Origin: Gammaproteobacteria bacterium
GTDB taxonomy: Bacteria > Pseudomonadota > Gammaproteobacteria > Pseudomonadales > JAUIET01
DNA length: 57,762 nucleotides
Direction of reading: 5' to 3'
NCBI GenBank assembly: GCA_030431775.1
Contig: JAUIHW010000024.1
Location: 1-57,762 of the forward strand
In this document: positions 47,997 to 57,762 of the stretch, piece after piece
How positions within the stretch are numbered: the stretch's first letter is position 1
Layout of the letters: each line of letters begins with the position of its first letter
Program-made: the position numbers and the translations under genes
Notes under the pieces: generated by a model
Database searches by the model: none
Told to the model about the DNA's origin: nothing
Seen by the model: only the letters and a program-made list of their open reading frames with translations

Positions 47997-49970
47997 CTAC
48001 TCGACGGCTGAAGAGCTGCGTGACTGAACACTGGCAACCGCGGTAGCGGGGCGTTTCCTGCCAATACCCAGTGCGTGGAGTTTTTCCCTGACGCTACGCT
48101 CGATACCAGCGCTGTTCAGTTGGCATTCGGCGCGCATGGCCTGCTGCTTGCCGTGTTCGATGTAGCGGTCTGGCAGGCCAAGCTGCAATACCGGCACCGA
48201 ACTGTTGGCCGACTGCAGATATTCGAGTACCGCGCTTCCGGCGCCACCTTGTACGGCATTCTCCTCAACTGTCACCAGTAGCTCCGCAGATTCGGCTAAT
48301 TGTCTGATCAGGTCTTCATCGAGTGGTTTTACAAAACGCATGTCGGCCAGGCTGGCATCCAGGGCATCTGCAACCGGTAACACTTCATGCATCAGGGCAC
48401 CAAAATTCAAAAACGCCACTTCGCCACGGCCTTCACGGCGCAGGCAGCCCTTGCCCAGAGGAACGGTTTCCAAGCCGGCTTCAATGTCTATACCGGTTGC
48501 ATTGCCACGCGGGTAGCGAACAGCCGATGGGCCTGGGTGCTGGTATGCGGTGTTGAGCAGCAGCCGCGTTTCATTTTCATCAGAAGGTGCCATGACGACC
48601 ATGTTGGGAATGCACCGCAAGTAACTCAGGTCGAAGCTGCCCGCGTGGGTCGGGCCGTCTTCACCTACCAGCCCGGCGCGGTCCAGGCAGAAGGTAACGT
48701 CCAGATTTTGCAGGGCCACATCGTGAATCAACTGGTCATAAGCACGTTGCAGGAACGTGGAGTAGATTGCCACAACCGGCTTCAGTCCATCACAGGCCAT
48801 TCCCGCCGCCAGGGTCACTGAGTGCTGTTCGGCAATTGCAACATCGTGATAGCGGTCAGGAAATTCATCAGCAAAACGTACCATGCCTGAGCCTTCGCGC
48901 ATGGCTGGCGTAATGCCAACTAATTTCGGGTCGGTTTTGGCCATGTCACACAGCCAGTCACCAAACACTTGTTGATACTTTGGTGCCTTGGCCTGTTGCT
49001 GAGCGTTACCATTGGCCTGCTTTGGCTCAATCTTATTGATCGCGTGGTAGCCAATCGGGTCTTTCTCTGCGGGCGCGAAGCCTTGCCCTTTTCGGGTAAA
49101 AACATGCAGCAGTTGCGGGCCGTCAAGCTCCGACATATTCCTAAGTGTGGTAACCAGGCTTTCGAGGTCATGCCCATTAATAGGCCCGATGTAGTGGAAT
49201 CCCAGTTCCTCGAACAAGGTGCCCGGCGCCACCATGCCTTTCATGTGCTCTTCAGTACGCCGTGCCAGCTCCTTAGCCGGGGGGATATTCGCCAGCACTT
49301 TTTTACTGCCTTCACGCAGCGAAATGTACAGTTTGCTGGCCCAGATCTTGGCGAAATAGTTTGCCAGGCCGCCCTGGTTATGCGAGATCGACATCTGGTT
49401 ATCGTTTAGAACCACAAGCATATTGGCCCGAGTATGGGCTGCGTGGTTTAACGCTTCGAAAGCCATTCCGGCGGTCATGGCGCCGTCGCCAATCACCGCA
49501 CAGACTTTACGATGAATATTCTGCTGCTCGGCGGCCAGCGCCATCCCCAAGGCTGCGCTGATACTGGTGCTGGAATGGCCCACACCAAATGTGTCAAATT
49601 CGGATTCGGCACGCTTGGTGAAGCCAGCCAGGCCCCCGCTCTGACGCATGCTGCGCATGGCTTCACGCCGGCCGGTCAGTATTTTGTGCGGGTAGGTTTG
49701 GTGGCCAACATCCCAAACCAGCCGATCATCCGGCGTATTCAGGATATAGTGCAACGCTATGCTTAATTCAACCACCCCCAGGCCGGCGCCAAAGTGTCCG
49801 CCGGTCTGGCTGACTGAATACAGCAGGAATTCCCTGAGTTCATCGGCCAGTTGAGGTAATTGGGCTTCGTCCAGCTCACGCAACTGCGCCGGATGATCGA
49901 TCAGCTGCAACAATTCGCTGTCCGGCTCTTCGCTCGGAAACTGCTCGAATGTTTTCTGGTGAACTGCCAT
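47997..49970 (-). CDS. dxs: 1-deoxy-D-xylulose-5-phosphate synthase
   Basis: Dxs is a thiamine-diphosphate enzyme that condenses pyruvate and glyceraldehyde-3-phosphate, starting the MEP isoprenoid pathway. The 657-residue product has the [15 protein letters not shown] and [16 protein letters not shown] segments, and the cofactor motif [17 protein letters not shown] ending in NDN. It also has the [22 protein letters not shown] signature and a transketolase C-terminal domain. The last ~20 residues ([20 protein letters not shown]) are a basic, Ser/Ala-rich tail beyond the usual end. It is downstream of ispA and xseB in a dxs-ispA-xseB operon read on the minus strand. Confidence 0.96.
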   Translation of the reverse strand: MAVHQKTFEQFPSEEPDSELLQLIDHPAQLRELDEAQLPQLADELREFLLYSVSQTGGHFGAGLGVVELSIALHYILNTPDDRLVWDVGHQTYPHKILTGRREAMRSMRQSGGLAGFTKRAESEFDTFGVGHSSTSISAALGMALAAEQQNIHRKVCAVIGDGAMTAGMAFEALNHAAHTRANMLVVLNDNQMSISHNQGGLANYFAKIWASKLYISLREGSKKVLANIPPAKELARRTEEHMKGMVAPGTLFEELGFHYIGPINGHDLESLVTTLRNMSELDGPQLLHVFTRKGQGFAPAEKDPIGYHAINKIEPKQANGNAQQQAKAPKYQQVFGDWLCDMAKTDPKLVGITPAMREGSGMVRFADEFPDRYHDVAIAEQHSVTLAAGMACDGLKPVVAIYSTFLQRAYDQLIHDVALQNLDVTFCLDRAGLVGEDGPTHAGSFDLSYLRCIPNMVVMAPSDENETRLLLNTAYQHPGPSAVRYPRGNATGIDIEAGLETVPLGKGCLRREGRGEVAFLNFGALMHEVLPVADALDASLADMRFVKPLDEDLIRQLAESAELLVTVEENAVQGGAGSAVLEYLQSANSSVPVLQLGLPDRYIEHGKQQAMRAECQLNSAGIERSVREKLHALGIGRKRPATAVASVQSRSSSAVE

Positions 49971-50081
49971 TACCGGGTGGGTCTCACTGTGCAGAATTGG
50001 CCTTTAGACGGGCATTGTAACCGATTGGGCACCCGGCGAAGACTGCGAATGTAAACATGCACAACAACGATTTGGCGCCAC

Positions 50082-50990
50082 TCAGCTGGAACGCTCGACG
50101 ATGTAATCGGCCAGGCGGCTCAGTACCAGGGCATTGTCGCCCAGTGGCTCGAGCAAAGCCTGCGCCTGTTGACAAAGCTCGCGCGCATGCATTTGCGCGC
50201 CTTCGACGCCCATCAGGGTGGTATAGGTCGGCTTGCCTTTCTGCTCATCGGCGCCTTGCTGCTTGCCCAGCAATTCGGTTGGGGTCGTGACGTCTAGCAC
50301 ATCATCAACCACCTGGAAGGCGAGGCCGACCAGACCACCAAACTCGCGTAATATGTGGTTTTGTTGTGGCGGCGCGTCGGCGCAGGCTGCTCCCATGAGC
50401 AGAGCGGCCGTGATCAGTGCGCCGGTCTTTGCCCGGTGCAATTGCTCAAGGTCACTAAGCGACAGTTGTGGGCTTTTCAGAGCATTCAGGTCCAGAGTCT
50501 GGCCGCCCACCATACCGTCTGCGCCGGCGGCGTCTGCGAGCAGGCTGACCAATCGGGCGCGCTGTTCACCACTCAGCGCCTCACAGCGGCCAAGCTGAGC
50601 AAAGGCCAGGGCTTGCAGAGCATCGCCAGCGAGTATTGCGGTTGCCTCATCAAAAGCCTTGTGACAGCTGGGCTGGCCGCGCCGCAGGTCATCGTCATCC
50701 ATTGCCGGTAAATCATCATGAACCAGCGAGTAACTGTGCACCAGTTCAACGGCTATCGCCGCGGCATCGCAGCCTTTCGAGGCTGAGTCGACCAGAGCGG
50801 GCTGCGCGGTAACGGCGCCGTAGGCGGCATAGACCAGGGTCGGGCGCAGCCGTTTACCGCCATTCAGTACCGCGTAGCGCATGGCATCCAGCAGCGGAGC
50901 CGGCGAGGCCAAGTCGGTAAACAGGGCGGTCAGTGCGCCGTTGACGCGCTGCTCGGCCGCACCACGAAAAACCTGCAGTGGGTCAGTCAT
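50082..50990 (-). CDS. ispA: Farnesyl diphosphate synthase (polyprenyl synthetase)
   Basis: IspA condenses IPP with DMAPP and GPP to farnesyl diphosphate. ATG 50990 overlaps the xseB stop by eight bases and gives 302 residues; an in-frame start at 51020 lies inside xseB. It shows YAVLNGGKRLRPTLVYAAY, the first Asp-rich motif HDDLPAMDDDDLRRG, KTGALI and the second Asp-rich motif VVDDVLDVT. Lys-rich KQQGADEQKGKPTY follows. It sits between xseB and dxs, the standard arrangement. Confidence 0.95.
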   Translation of the reverse strand: MTDPLQVFRGAAEQRVNGALTALFTDLASPAPLLDAMRYAVLNGGKRLRPTLVYAAYGAVTAQPALVDSASKGCDAAAIAVELVHSYSLVHDDLPAMDDDDLRRGQPSCHKAFDEATAILAGDALQALAFAQLGRCEALSGEQRARLVSLLADAAGADGMVGGQTLDLNALKSPQLSLSDLEQLHRAKTGALITAALLMGAACADAPPQQNHILREFGGLVGLAFQVVDDVLDVTTPTELLGKQQGADEQKGKPTYTTLMGVEGAQMHARELCQQAQALLEPLGDNALVLSRLADYIVERSS

Positions 50991-51246
50991 CCAGGCTCTG
51001 CTCGTCGCCAAGACCTTCATCTGCGAACGGCTCGGCGATCAATTGGCCGTTTTCGCTGATCAGTTTTTGCACTCTTTGTTCGGCTTTCTGTAATGCCGCC
51101 TGACATTCGCGAGTGAGTTTAATGCCTTTTTCAAACGCGGCCAGGGACTCTTCCAGGCTCAGCTCGCCGGACTCCATGTCAGTAACCAGTGTTTCCAGCT
51201 GCGCCAGATTTTGCTCAAAATTTGGCCCTTTCTTAGCCGCTGCCAT
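50983..51246 (-). CDS. xseB: Exodeoxyribonuclease VII small subunit
   Basis: XseB binds several-fold to XseA and completes exonuclease VII. The 87-residue product has the conserved FEQNLAQLETLVTDMESGELSLEES pattern, split here as FEQNLAQLETLV and GELSLEESLAAFEKGIKL, then a coiled-coil tail and an acidic C-terminus. It is the first gene of the minus-strand xseB-ispA-dxs run, divergent from pomA across 110 bases. Confidence 0.93.
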   Translation of the reverse strand: MAAAKKGPNFEQNLAQLETLVTDMESGELSLEESLAAFEKGIKLTRECQAALQKAEQRVQKLISENGQLIAEPFADEGLGDEQSLDD

Positions 51247-51356
51247 GTAGGTCTCCGGTGATGATCCAAGCTCACAATTCTACCAGTGCTGCTACACTAA
51301 ATGGAGATAAGGAATTCGCAGCGCTCAGGCGCATTGTCTAGCATCACAAGGAGCAA

Positions 51357-52115
51357 GTGGTGGATTTAGCAACGCTCATCGGCTTACTCGGTGCTTTTGG
51401 CATTGTCGTTATGGCAATGGTCATGGGCGGCGACATTGGAGTTATGGTTAACGGGCCCTCGCTACTCATTGTGATTGTGGGCTCAATCTTTGTGGTCATG
51501 ATGAAGTTCGGTCTTGGCCAGTTCCTTGGTGCGGTCAAAGTGGCCGGTAAAGCCTTCATGTTCAAGCTCGACGAGCCACCTGCGTTGATTGAGCAGATCG
51601 TGGAATTGGCCGATGCGGCCCGTAAGGGGGGCCTGCTGTCTCTGGAAGGCAAGGAGGTTGGCAACCCCTACTTGCAAAATGGCATTCAAATGCTGGTGGA
51701 TGGCCATGACCCTGATGTCGTGAAGAAAGTCCTTGCCAAGGACATGCAACAAGCCGAGGAGCGCCATGAATGGGGCCAGAAGATATTTCTGGCGCTGGCC
51801 GATGTAGCTCCCGCGATGGGCATGATCGGAACGCTGATCGGACTGGTGCAGATGCTCTCCAACATGGACGACCCCAAGTCGATCGGTCCTTCCATGGCGG
51901 TTGCCCTGTTGACCACTCTGTACGGCGCTATGTTGGCAACCATGATCGCCAACCCCATCGCCGACAAACTCAAGCTACGCCGTACCGAGGAAGGGCGGGT
52001 CAAAAACCTGATTATTGATGCCCTGCTGGCGATTCAGGCAGGTCAAAATCCCAGAGTGATCGAATCGATGCTGCAAACCTATGTGGCAGAGAAAAAACGA
52101 GCCAGCAAAGAGTAA
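51357..52115 (+). CDS. pomA: Flagellar stator protein PomA (sodium-type MotA)
   Basis: PomA forms the ring of the sodium-driven stator with PomB. The 252-residue product has four membrane helices: two in the first ~50 residues, DLATLIGLLGAFGIVVMAMV and LLIVIVGSIFVVMMKFG, and two around 150-205. The latter contain the conserved VAPAMGMIGTLIGLVQML and LLTTLYGAMLATMIANPIA. The cytoplasmic loop has charged residues for FliG contact. The start is GTG 51357 (or the next GTG, 51360) after AAGGAG. It matches Vibrio PomA in length and motifs, and pomAB next to xseB-ispA-dxs is also the Vibrio order. No other flagellar gene is in the window. Confidence 0.93.
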   Translation: MVDLATLIGLLGAFGIVVMAMVMGGDIGVMVNGPSLLIVIVGSIFVVMMKFGLGQFLGAVKVAGKAFMFKLDEPPALIEQIVELADAARKGGLLSLEGKEVGNPYLQNGIQMLVDGHDPDVVKKVLAKDMQQAEERHEWGQKIFLALADVAPAMGMIGTLIGLVQMLSNMDDPKSIGPSMAVALLTTLYGAMLATMIANPIADKLKLRRTEEGRVKNLIIDALLAIQAGQNPRVIESMLQTYVAEKKRASKE

Positions 52116-52121
52116 GCGGCG

Positions 52122-53120
52122 GTGAGTGACGAAGAAGAATGTATCTGTCCAGAGCCGGAACCGGGGATACCCGGTTGGATGCCGACCTTTGCCGACTTGA
52201 TGTCCTTGCTGATGTGCTTCTTTGTATTGCTGCTGTCCTTTTCGGAAATGGATGCCTTGAAATTCAAGCGCCTGGCCGGCTCGATGCGCGAAGCATTCGG
52301 AGTGCAGAACAAACTGAATGTGAATGATATCCCCAAGGGTACCAGTATTATCGCTCAGGAATTCAGCCCTGGCCGCCCAACGCCCACACCCATTCATGAG
52401 ATCTGGCAAAAAACCGATGACAACCAAAACATGACGCTGGACGTGCAATGTGAGGTGGGAGAAAGCGATGCGCGCGAAGCGGGGTCACCGGCGGCAGGGC
52501 CGGCAACCATCGATTCCCAGGAAAAGCTAAAGGAAAAGCTGGCGGCGATGATCGCCAAAACCGAGCAGGACGCCAAGGACCTTGCCAATGCGCTGCGCGA
52601 CCAGATTGCCCGCGGCGAAGTGGAAATAGAAACGCGCGGACGGCAAATCACCATAAGAATCAAAGAGAAGGGCTCGTTTGACTCCGGATCGGCAACGCTG
52701 AAGCGAGCCTATGTCAAGGTGCTGCGGCGATTGCAGGATACCCTGGTGGATAAACCAGGAATCATCGCGGTTCAGGGCCACACGGACAACATACCCATTC
52801 GAACTGCCCGCTTTCGCTCCAATTGGGAATTGTCTTCGGCTCGCGCCGTATCGGTGGCCCATGCGCTGCTGAGTGGCGGCAAGTTGAACCCCGGCCGGTT
52901 TACCGTGACGGGTTTTGCCGAAACCCGACCCCTGGCGGCGAATGACAACAACGCTACCCGGGCGCGCAATCGCCGCGTAGAACTGGTGATTCAACAGGGC
53001 TTTGACGAACCGACCCAGCAACAGCTCAATCTGCTGAAAGAGTACGACCCAAGCTTCTACAAATCGCTGGATTTGACCGAAGCACCGGCCTTCAAGCTAC
53101 AGCCGCACGAAATATTCTGA
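52122..53120 (+). CDS. pomB: Flagellar stator protein PomB (sodium-type MotB)
   Basis: PomB anchors the stator to peptidoglycan and carries the ion-binding Asp. The 332-residue product starts with GTG, six bases after pomA. Its single helix is FADLMSLLMCFFVLLLSF with the ion-binding Asp25, nearly the same as Vibrio PomB. The following KFKRLAGSMREAFGVQ and DIPKGTSIIAQEFSPGRP are also PomB-type. A periplasmic linker leads to an OmpA-like domain with VQGHTDNIPI and NRRVELVI. The sodium preference is an inference from these PomB-like sequences. Confidence 0.93.
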   Translation: MSDEEECICPEPEPGIPGWMPTFADLMSLLMCFFVLLLSFSEMDALKFKRLAGSMREAFGVQNKLNVNDIPKGTSIIAQEFSPGRPTPTPIHEIWQKTDDNQNMTLDVQCEVGESDAREAGSPAAGPATIDSQEKLKEKLAAMIAKTEQDAKDLANALRDQIARGEVEIETRGRQITIRIKEKGSFDSGSATLKRAYVKVLRRLQDTLVDKPGIIAVQGHTDNIPIRTARFRSNWELSSARAVSVAHALLSGGKLNPGRFTVTGFAETRPLAANDNNATRARNRRVELVIQQGFDEPTQQQLNLLKEYDPSFYKSLDLTEAPAFKLQPHEIF

Positions 53121-53129
53121 CCCGTGTAA

Positions 53130-53159
53130 GCCTTCTCCCACAACAACTTGGGATAAGGC
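53130..53159 (+). terminator. Possible hairpin terminator after pomB
   Basis: GCCTT-C-TCCCA (53130-53140) pairs with TGGGA-T-AAGGC (53149-53159) around an eight-base loop, with one internal mismatch. It starts 10 bases after the pomB stop, but no T-tract follows. It may be a 3'-end stabiliser or an inefficient terminator. Confidence 0.4.
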
Positions 53160-53287
53160 CGGCTACCATTCACCGACAGCGTTTTGCACAATGAGCTCGC
53201 TAGGACAGCCAACGCACACGGATGTGCACAGCGTTTGTGTGCTGGCGCTAATAGCGAAGCAAACATAGCCCAAGGATGGAGCTTGTG

Positions 53288-53902
53288 ATGAGTATTGAAA
53301 ACCCCATGACAGAGTGCGACGTGCCCGACGATACCTTGGCACACCGCATCCACCATTTCTGGTTCGGTAGCGACCTCTACGGTGCATTTCCAGTGGAGAA
53401 AGTGCGCTTCTGGCATGCCGATGAAGCGGATCCGGATCTTCTACAGGAATACACCAGCCAGCTGGATTACATTGAAAAGCATTTCTTGTTTCTGGTAAAA
53501 AGCGCCTGCCATGGTGGGTTGCAGGAATGGCAGGATGAGCCACGTTCCTGTCTTGCATTGTTACTGGTGCTTGATCAGTTTGCCAAGCGCTTACTGCACG
53601 GCAAAGAGTACTCTCTGCAGTGTCGTACCCAGGCATTACAAATTTGCCGCTACGGCATTTCTCAAAATCATGACAAAAGTCTGACCCCGGTTGAGCGCGG
53701 CTTCTTCTACAGCCCCCTGTTGTACGCAGACAAGATAGCGCTGCGCACGGTTGGATTGCAGATGTTACAAAACCTGCTTGAAGAGCTGGCTTATGAAGAC
53801 AACCCGTTTCATCATCACAGGAACTTACTGATGGTCAGCTATTATCATGCGGTTGCACATAAAACCCGGGCGGAAAAGCGCTTTCTAAGCGCTATTGCTT
53901 AG
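53288..53902 (+). CDS. DUF924 family protein
   Basis: A 204-residue cytoplasmic protein of the DUF924 family: IHHFWFGSDLYGAFPVEKVRFW, LQEWQDEPRSCLALLLVLDQF and LTPVERGFFYSPLLYADKIAL, then NPFHHHRNLL. The family is all-helical and TPR-like, with no proven function. ATG 53288 has GGAG six bases upstream and is preferred over ATG 53276, whose AAGG is too close. The usual DQF-(P)-RN segment reads DQFAKRL here, so the common Arg-Asn is replaced. It converges on the SGNH-fold gene with an 18-base overlap. Confidence 0.8.
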   Translation: MSIENPMTECDVPDDTLAHRIHHFWFGSDLYGAFPVEKVRFWHADEADPDLLQEYTSQLDYIEKHFLFLVKSACHGGLQEWQDEPRSCLALLLVLDQFAKRLLHGKEYSLQCRTQALQICRYGISQNHDKSLTPVERGFFYSPLLYADKIALRTVGLQMLQNLLEELAYEDNPFHHHRNLLMVSYYHAVAHKTRAEKRFLSAIA

Positions 53903-54562
53903 CGACGGGCGGAGTAAGTCACGCCACGCGGCGTAGGCGCTGCCCAGCAGCCGCATGCGCCGGTCGGCCAGATCAGGGCGGTAGTTGCCTTGAGCATCGA
54001 GCAACAGTGCAGCAATGTCGACAAAGGTTGCTTTGTGAAGCATGGCCAGCTGCTCCAGCTTTCGATTCAGACTGATGACAGTGTCGCTGTTTTCCCCATT
54101 CAATGGCAGGACGCTGCAAATAACCACTTCCGTACCCGGACTGATTGCGCGACTGAGATTGATGAGTTCACGAATATTGGCCAGAGTGCGTTTGGAGCGG
54201 TAACCTCGGAGCGCATCGTTAGCGCCAATATTGATTACCAGATGCGCCGGACCTGGTTCGACCAGGGCAGTGATTGAAGCTAACAATTCATCTGATGTCT
54301 GACCGCTTAGGCCACGATTTCGGACAGGAAGGTCGGGCAACAGCTCGCCCCATAAGCCTTCTGCAACCACATCGTCACCGACAAACACCACGTCCCCTTG
54401 CTTGACATCTAACAACATGTATTGGCTGGATAGGCGCCGTTCGGCAGAACCTTCTTTGGTGCTGTCGATCAGAAAAGTGCTGACAATGCTGGACGCGACC
54501 AGCAAGAGCAGGGCAAGGAAAAAAAACAGACGACGGGTATTGATAGCCAGCATCGGTGACAT
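53885..54562 (-). CDS. Membrane-anchored SGNH-fold protein lacking catalytic Ser and His
   Basis: A 225-residue protein with an N-terminal membrane helix (about 11-31) and a periplasmic GDSL/SGNH domain. The blocks can be followed: VVFVGDDVVAEGLW (block I), VRNRGLSGQTSDELL (block II), LVINIGANDALRG (block III, Asn115), EVVICSVLPLNGENSDTV, and a C-terminal LLGSAYAAWRDLLRP. In block I the nucleophile Ser of GDS is Asp64 (GDDV). In the last block the DxxH that supplies Asp and His reads RRMR (201-204). The oxyanion residues remain, but the triad is gone, so hydrolase activity is unlikely. It may bind acylated or glycan ligands as a pseudoenzyme. No frameshift or stop is seen. Confidence 0.78.
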   Translation of the reverse strand: MSPMLAINTRRLFFFLALLLLVASSIVSTFLIDSTKEGSAERRLSSQYMLLDVKQGDVVFVGDDVVAEGLWGELLPDLPVRNRGLSGQTSDELLASITALVEPGPAHLVINIGANDALRGYRSKRTLANIRELINLSRAISPGTEVVICSVLPLNGENSDTVISLNRKLEQLAMLHKATFVDIAALLLDAQGNYRPDLADRRMRLLGSAYAAWRDLLRPSLSNSA

Positions 54563-54641
54563 CTGCGCGGTTCATCTAAACGATATTTAACCCGATTATT
54601 GGGCACTCTGTCGATGCTGCCTATCCGGCTTCTTTTGCATA

Positions 54642-54650
54642 TGGTATAAA
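54642..54650 (+). promoter_or_regulatory. Candidate extended -10 promoter for the MaoC operon
   Basis: TGGTATAAA: an extended -10 element (TG, one base, TATAAA at 54645-54650), 25 bases before the ATG at 54676. No clear -35 element is present, as is common with extended -10 promoters. Confidence 0.4.
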
Positions 54651-54675
54651 ATTGCGCCTGAAATTTGAGGGGCTT

Positions 54676-55146
54676 ATGTCAACTATTCAGTTTAATGACC
54701 AGGCGGCAATGAACTCGCTGATCAGCGAGGAATTTGGACCCTGGAGCAAGAGTTTTGTTGTTGATCAGCAGCTCATCGATGATTTTGCCCGCTTAAGCGG
54801 CGATGATTACTGGATTCATACGGATCCCGAGCGGGCTGCAAAGGAAAGCCCGTTCGGCAGTACCATCGCGCACGGGTTTCTGATTCTTGTGTGTCTGTCC
54901 CGTTTTGAGCGCGATGACGACATGCTCGGCAATATTGCCGGCTACAGTTTTATGAATAATTACGGGTCCAATAAGCTGCGCTTTCTGGACCCGGTTCCGG
55001 TCAATTCGGAAATTCATTCCCGGTCCCGCATAAAAGCGGTAGAGGTTGGGGAAAAGGGTACCAAACTAACCCTTGAGCAAGTTGTGCACGTGGTTGGCAA
55101 TGAACGGCCTGCTCTGGTGTACGAATTGATTATGTTTATGTTTTAA
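54676..55146 (+). CDS. MaoC-like enoyl-CoA hydratase
   Basis: A hotdog-fold protein of the MaoC/R-hydratase family, expected to hydrate 2-enoyl-CoA. ATG 54676 has GAGGGG upstream (156 residues); an in-frame ATG at 54652 would add eight residues and lies too near the -10 box. It shows QQLIDDFARLSGDDYWIHTD (the hydratase Asp/His pair) and FGSTIAHGFLILVCLSRF, then NYGSNKLRFLDPVPVNSEI. It is followed 33 bases later by a thiolase and then an SDR, which supports a role in degrading an acyl-CoA. Confidence 0.85.
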   Translation: MSTIQFNDQAAMNSLISEEFGPWSKSFVVDQQLIDDFARLSGDDYWIHTDPERAAKESPFGSTIAHGFLILVCLSRFERDDDMLGNIAGYSFMNNYGSNKLRFLDPVPVNSEIHSRSRIKAVEVGEKGTKLTLEQVVHVVGNERPALVYELIMFMF

Positions 55147-56355
<1,209 letters not shown>

Positions 56356-56364
56356 GGAGTCTAC

Positions 56365-57279
56365 ATGAGCATACTCGACGGAAAAGTTGCTGTTATAACC
56401 GGTGCCGGAAATGGTCTGGGTAAAGAGGAGGCCCTATATCTGGCCAGCCAGGGTGCGCGTGTTGTGATTAACGATATCAAGCTGCCTAAGGCGGAAGAGG
56501 CTGCTCAAGCGGTGGTAGAGGAAATCAAGGCAGCCGGGGGAGAGGCGATCGCGGTGTTGGGCGATTGTGCTGACAGCAGCGACGCCGAGCAGCTGATGAA
56601 AACCACGCTGGAAACCTTTGGTGACTTGAACATCATGGTCAACAATGCTGGCTTTTGTCGCGACAAAACCATTTTCAGCATGACGGATGAAGAGTTCGAC
56701 AGCGTGGTGCGGGTGCACCTGCGCGGTCATTTCGTCAATATGCGCAATGCAACCGCGTATTGGCGTGGTAAAGCCAAAACCGGGGAGCCGGTGTACGGCC
56801 GGCTGATCAGCACGTCATCTGAGGCGATGCTGTACGGCTCGGCCGGTCAGCCCAATTACGCAGCGGCCAAGGCCGGTATCACAGCGATGACCATGGGTGC
56901 TGCGCAGTTGTTGATCAAGTACGGCATCACCTGCAATGTCATCATGCCACGAGCCTTGACCGACATGACCAACGATGGCCCGACCGCCGCTATGTTCCAG
57001 CCGCCGGAAGATGGCGGTTTTCATGCCTTTGACCCGGCCAATGTAGCGCCTTTTGTCGCGTATCTGGCCTCAGAGCAGGCCGGCCATATTTCTGGTGAGG
57101 TTTTTGTGGTTTGGGGCAATATGGTTCAGGTGGTGCAGCGGCCCACGCTTGGTGAGCCCATATTGAACCCTGCCGGTCAGGCCAAATGGGACCCACAGCA
57201 GCTGCACGAAAGCATGGCGAGCTATTTTACGCCAGAGCACCGGGCCGTTCTGGACGGATTTTCAGTTCCTCCGGGCTAG
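56365..57279 (+). CDS. Short-chain dehydrogenase, HSD17B4/FabG-like
   Basis: A 304-residue NAD(P)-dependent oxidoreductase: cofactor motif TGAGNGLG (residues 12-19), an NNAG motif, the catalytic Ser in ISTSSEAMLYGS, and Tyr/Lys in NYAAAKAG. Its C-terminal ~60 residues (PTLGEPILNPAGQ) extend beyond simple FabG proteins, as in the dehydrogenase part of multifunctional beta-oxidation proteins. It starts nine bases after the thiolase stop, preceded by GAGGAG. It probably oxidises the 3-hydroxyacyl-CoA made by the MaoC protein. The stop overlaps the EamA gene tail by 18 bases. Confidence 0.9.
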   Translation: MSILDGKVAVITGAGNGLGKEEALYLASQGARVVINDIKLPKAEEAAQAVVEEIKAAGGEAIAVLGDCADSSDAEQLMKTTLETFGDLNIMVNNAGFCRDKTIFSMTDEEFDSVVRVHLRGHFVNMRNATAYWRGKAKTGEPVYGRLISTSSEAMLYGSAGQPNYAAAKAGITAMTMGAAQLLIKYGITCNVIMPRALTDMTNDGPTAAMFQPPEDGGFHAFDPANVAPFVAYLASEQAGHISGEVFVVWGNMVQVVQRPTLGEPILNPAGQAKWDPQQLHESMASYFTPEHRAVLDGFSVPPG

Positions 57280-57762
57280 TCGATAGACAGTGGCGCCGCA
57301 ACTGGCGCCCAGAATCAGCGCCGCCCCCAACAGCTTGCGTCCGCTCATGGTTTCGTTCAGAAAGTAAGCACTGCTCAGCATTGCCAGTGGCACATACAGG
57401 TAATAAATGACCGCCGGATAAATTGCCGGGAGTTCTGTGGTCACTTTTACCCACAAGCCGTGCGCAATAACCGTACACACCACTCCCAACAAGGCTAACT
57501 GGTAGTAGTCACTGGCTTTCAGTGACCAGTCGCTGGTGGGCAGTAGCGGCAGTACGCACAGCAGCGCGAATGCAAACTGTCCCCAGGTTCGAGTGGTGTT
57601 GTCAATTGCGGCAGCTCGCTGGTGCAGTAACGGCAGAGCCGCATACAGGGTTCCGCTGACAACCCCGGCCAGCATCCCGGCCGCATGTTCATGTCTTAGA
57701 TTAAATTCGGGCACCACGATAATGCAGCCAGCCAGGCACACGACCACAGCGAACCATTCCAC
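57262..57762 (-). CDS. EamA/DMT-family transporter, C-terminal part (start outside window)
   Basis: The last 166 residues or more of a drug/metabolite transporter. About five membrane helices are visible (AVVVCLAGCIIVVPEF, GMLAGVVSGTLYAALPLL, FAFALLCVLPLL, LALLGVVCTVIAHGLWV, YYLYVPLAMLSSAYFL), then LNETMSGRKLLGAALILGASCG, the EamA repeat end with its conserved Glu. The frame is open at the window edge, so the N-terminal half is missing. The substrate is unknown. Confidence 0.85.
   Translation of the reverse strand: MEWFAVVVCLAGCIIVVPEFNLRHEHAAGMLAGVVSGTLYAALPLLHQRAAAIDNTTRTWGQFAFALLCVLPLLPTSDWSLKASDYYQLALLGVVCTVIAHGLWVKVTTELPAIYPAVIYYLYVPLAMLSSAYFLNETMSGRKLLGAALILGASCGATVYRLARRN

Overview
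The window is chromosomal DNA from a gammaproteobacterium, most likely a marine member of the Pseudomonadales/Cellvibrionales type. The evidence is the Pseudomonas-like gene order mrcA | pilMNOPQ-aroK-aroB-damX-gltB-gltD-hemE, a PomAB-type (sodium) flagellar stator next to xseB-ispA-dxs, PBP1b followed by an LpoP-like lipoprotein, and DUF3094 and SrkA homologues. No rRNA or tRNA gene is present, so the placement is an inference from synteny and protein motifs. I saw no insertion sequence, integrase, CRISPR array or prophage gene. TTG and GTG starts are common throughout.

Layout. (1) 1-20 kb, core block: the 3' part of ppsA, then mrcA (PBP1a) divergent from the type IV pilus alignment and secretin operon pilMNOPQ, the shikimate genes aroK and aroB, a DamX-like AAA/SPOR division protein, glutamate synthase gltBD, hemE and cysE. 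Two inverted repeats fill the mrcA/pilM divergent region, and two perfect hairpins lie in the gltB leader. (2) 20-24 kb: a hexapeptide acetyltransferase with a possible leaderless start, and an overlapping pair made of an ABC-type substrate-binding protein and a membrane histidine kinase with no response regulator beside it. (3) 24-31.3 kb, accessory region: a thiamine-diphosphate enzyme, then a visibly AT-richer, tightly packed run of a TonB-dependent receptor, a PAPS-type sulfotransferase and two overlapping citrate-synthase-fold genes. By hand alignment the second of these has lost all the catalytic residues and the first most of them. This is the best candidate here for an undescribed system. 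(4) 31.3-37 kb, minus strand: a two-receiver GGDEF/EAL protein with degenerate parts, an unrecognised membrane-anchored protein, the kinase SrkA and ComF. A 15-base copy of the 16S rRNA 3' tail sits at the srkA start. (5) 37-43.7 kb: an acyl-CoA dehydrogenase coupled to a small DUF3094 membrane protein, a large Ig-like lipoprotein with calcium-loop-like repeats, a NUDIX hydrolase and a ModF-like double ABC ATPase. (6) 43.7-54.6 kb: lpoP-like and mrcB (PBP1b), a retropepsin-like protease, ribA, dxs-ispA-xseB, pomAB, a DUF924 protein and a membrane-anchored SGNH-fold protein that appears to lack its catalytic Ser and His. (7) 54.6-57.8 kb: a MaoC-thiolase-SDR acyl-CoA operon and a partial EamA transporter.

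How the genes fit together. The window carries envelope and cell-wall synthesis (PBP1a, PBP1b with its probable lipoprotein activator, DamX-like), surface motility (type IV pili, polar-type flagellar stator), central anabolism (PEP synthase, shikimate, glutamate, heme, cysteine, riboflavin, isoprenoids) and acyl-CoA catabolism. The accessory cluster looks like import of an outer-membrane ligand coupled to sulfation or CoA-ester chemistry. Its substrate cannot be read from the sequence.
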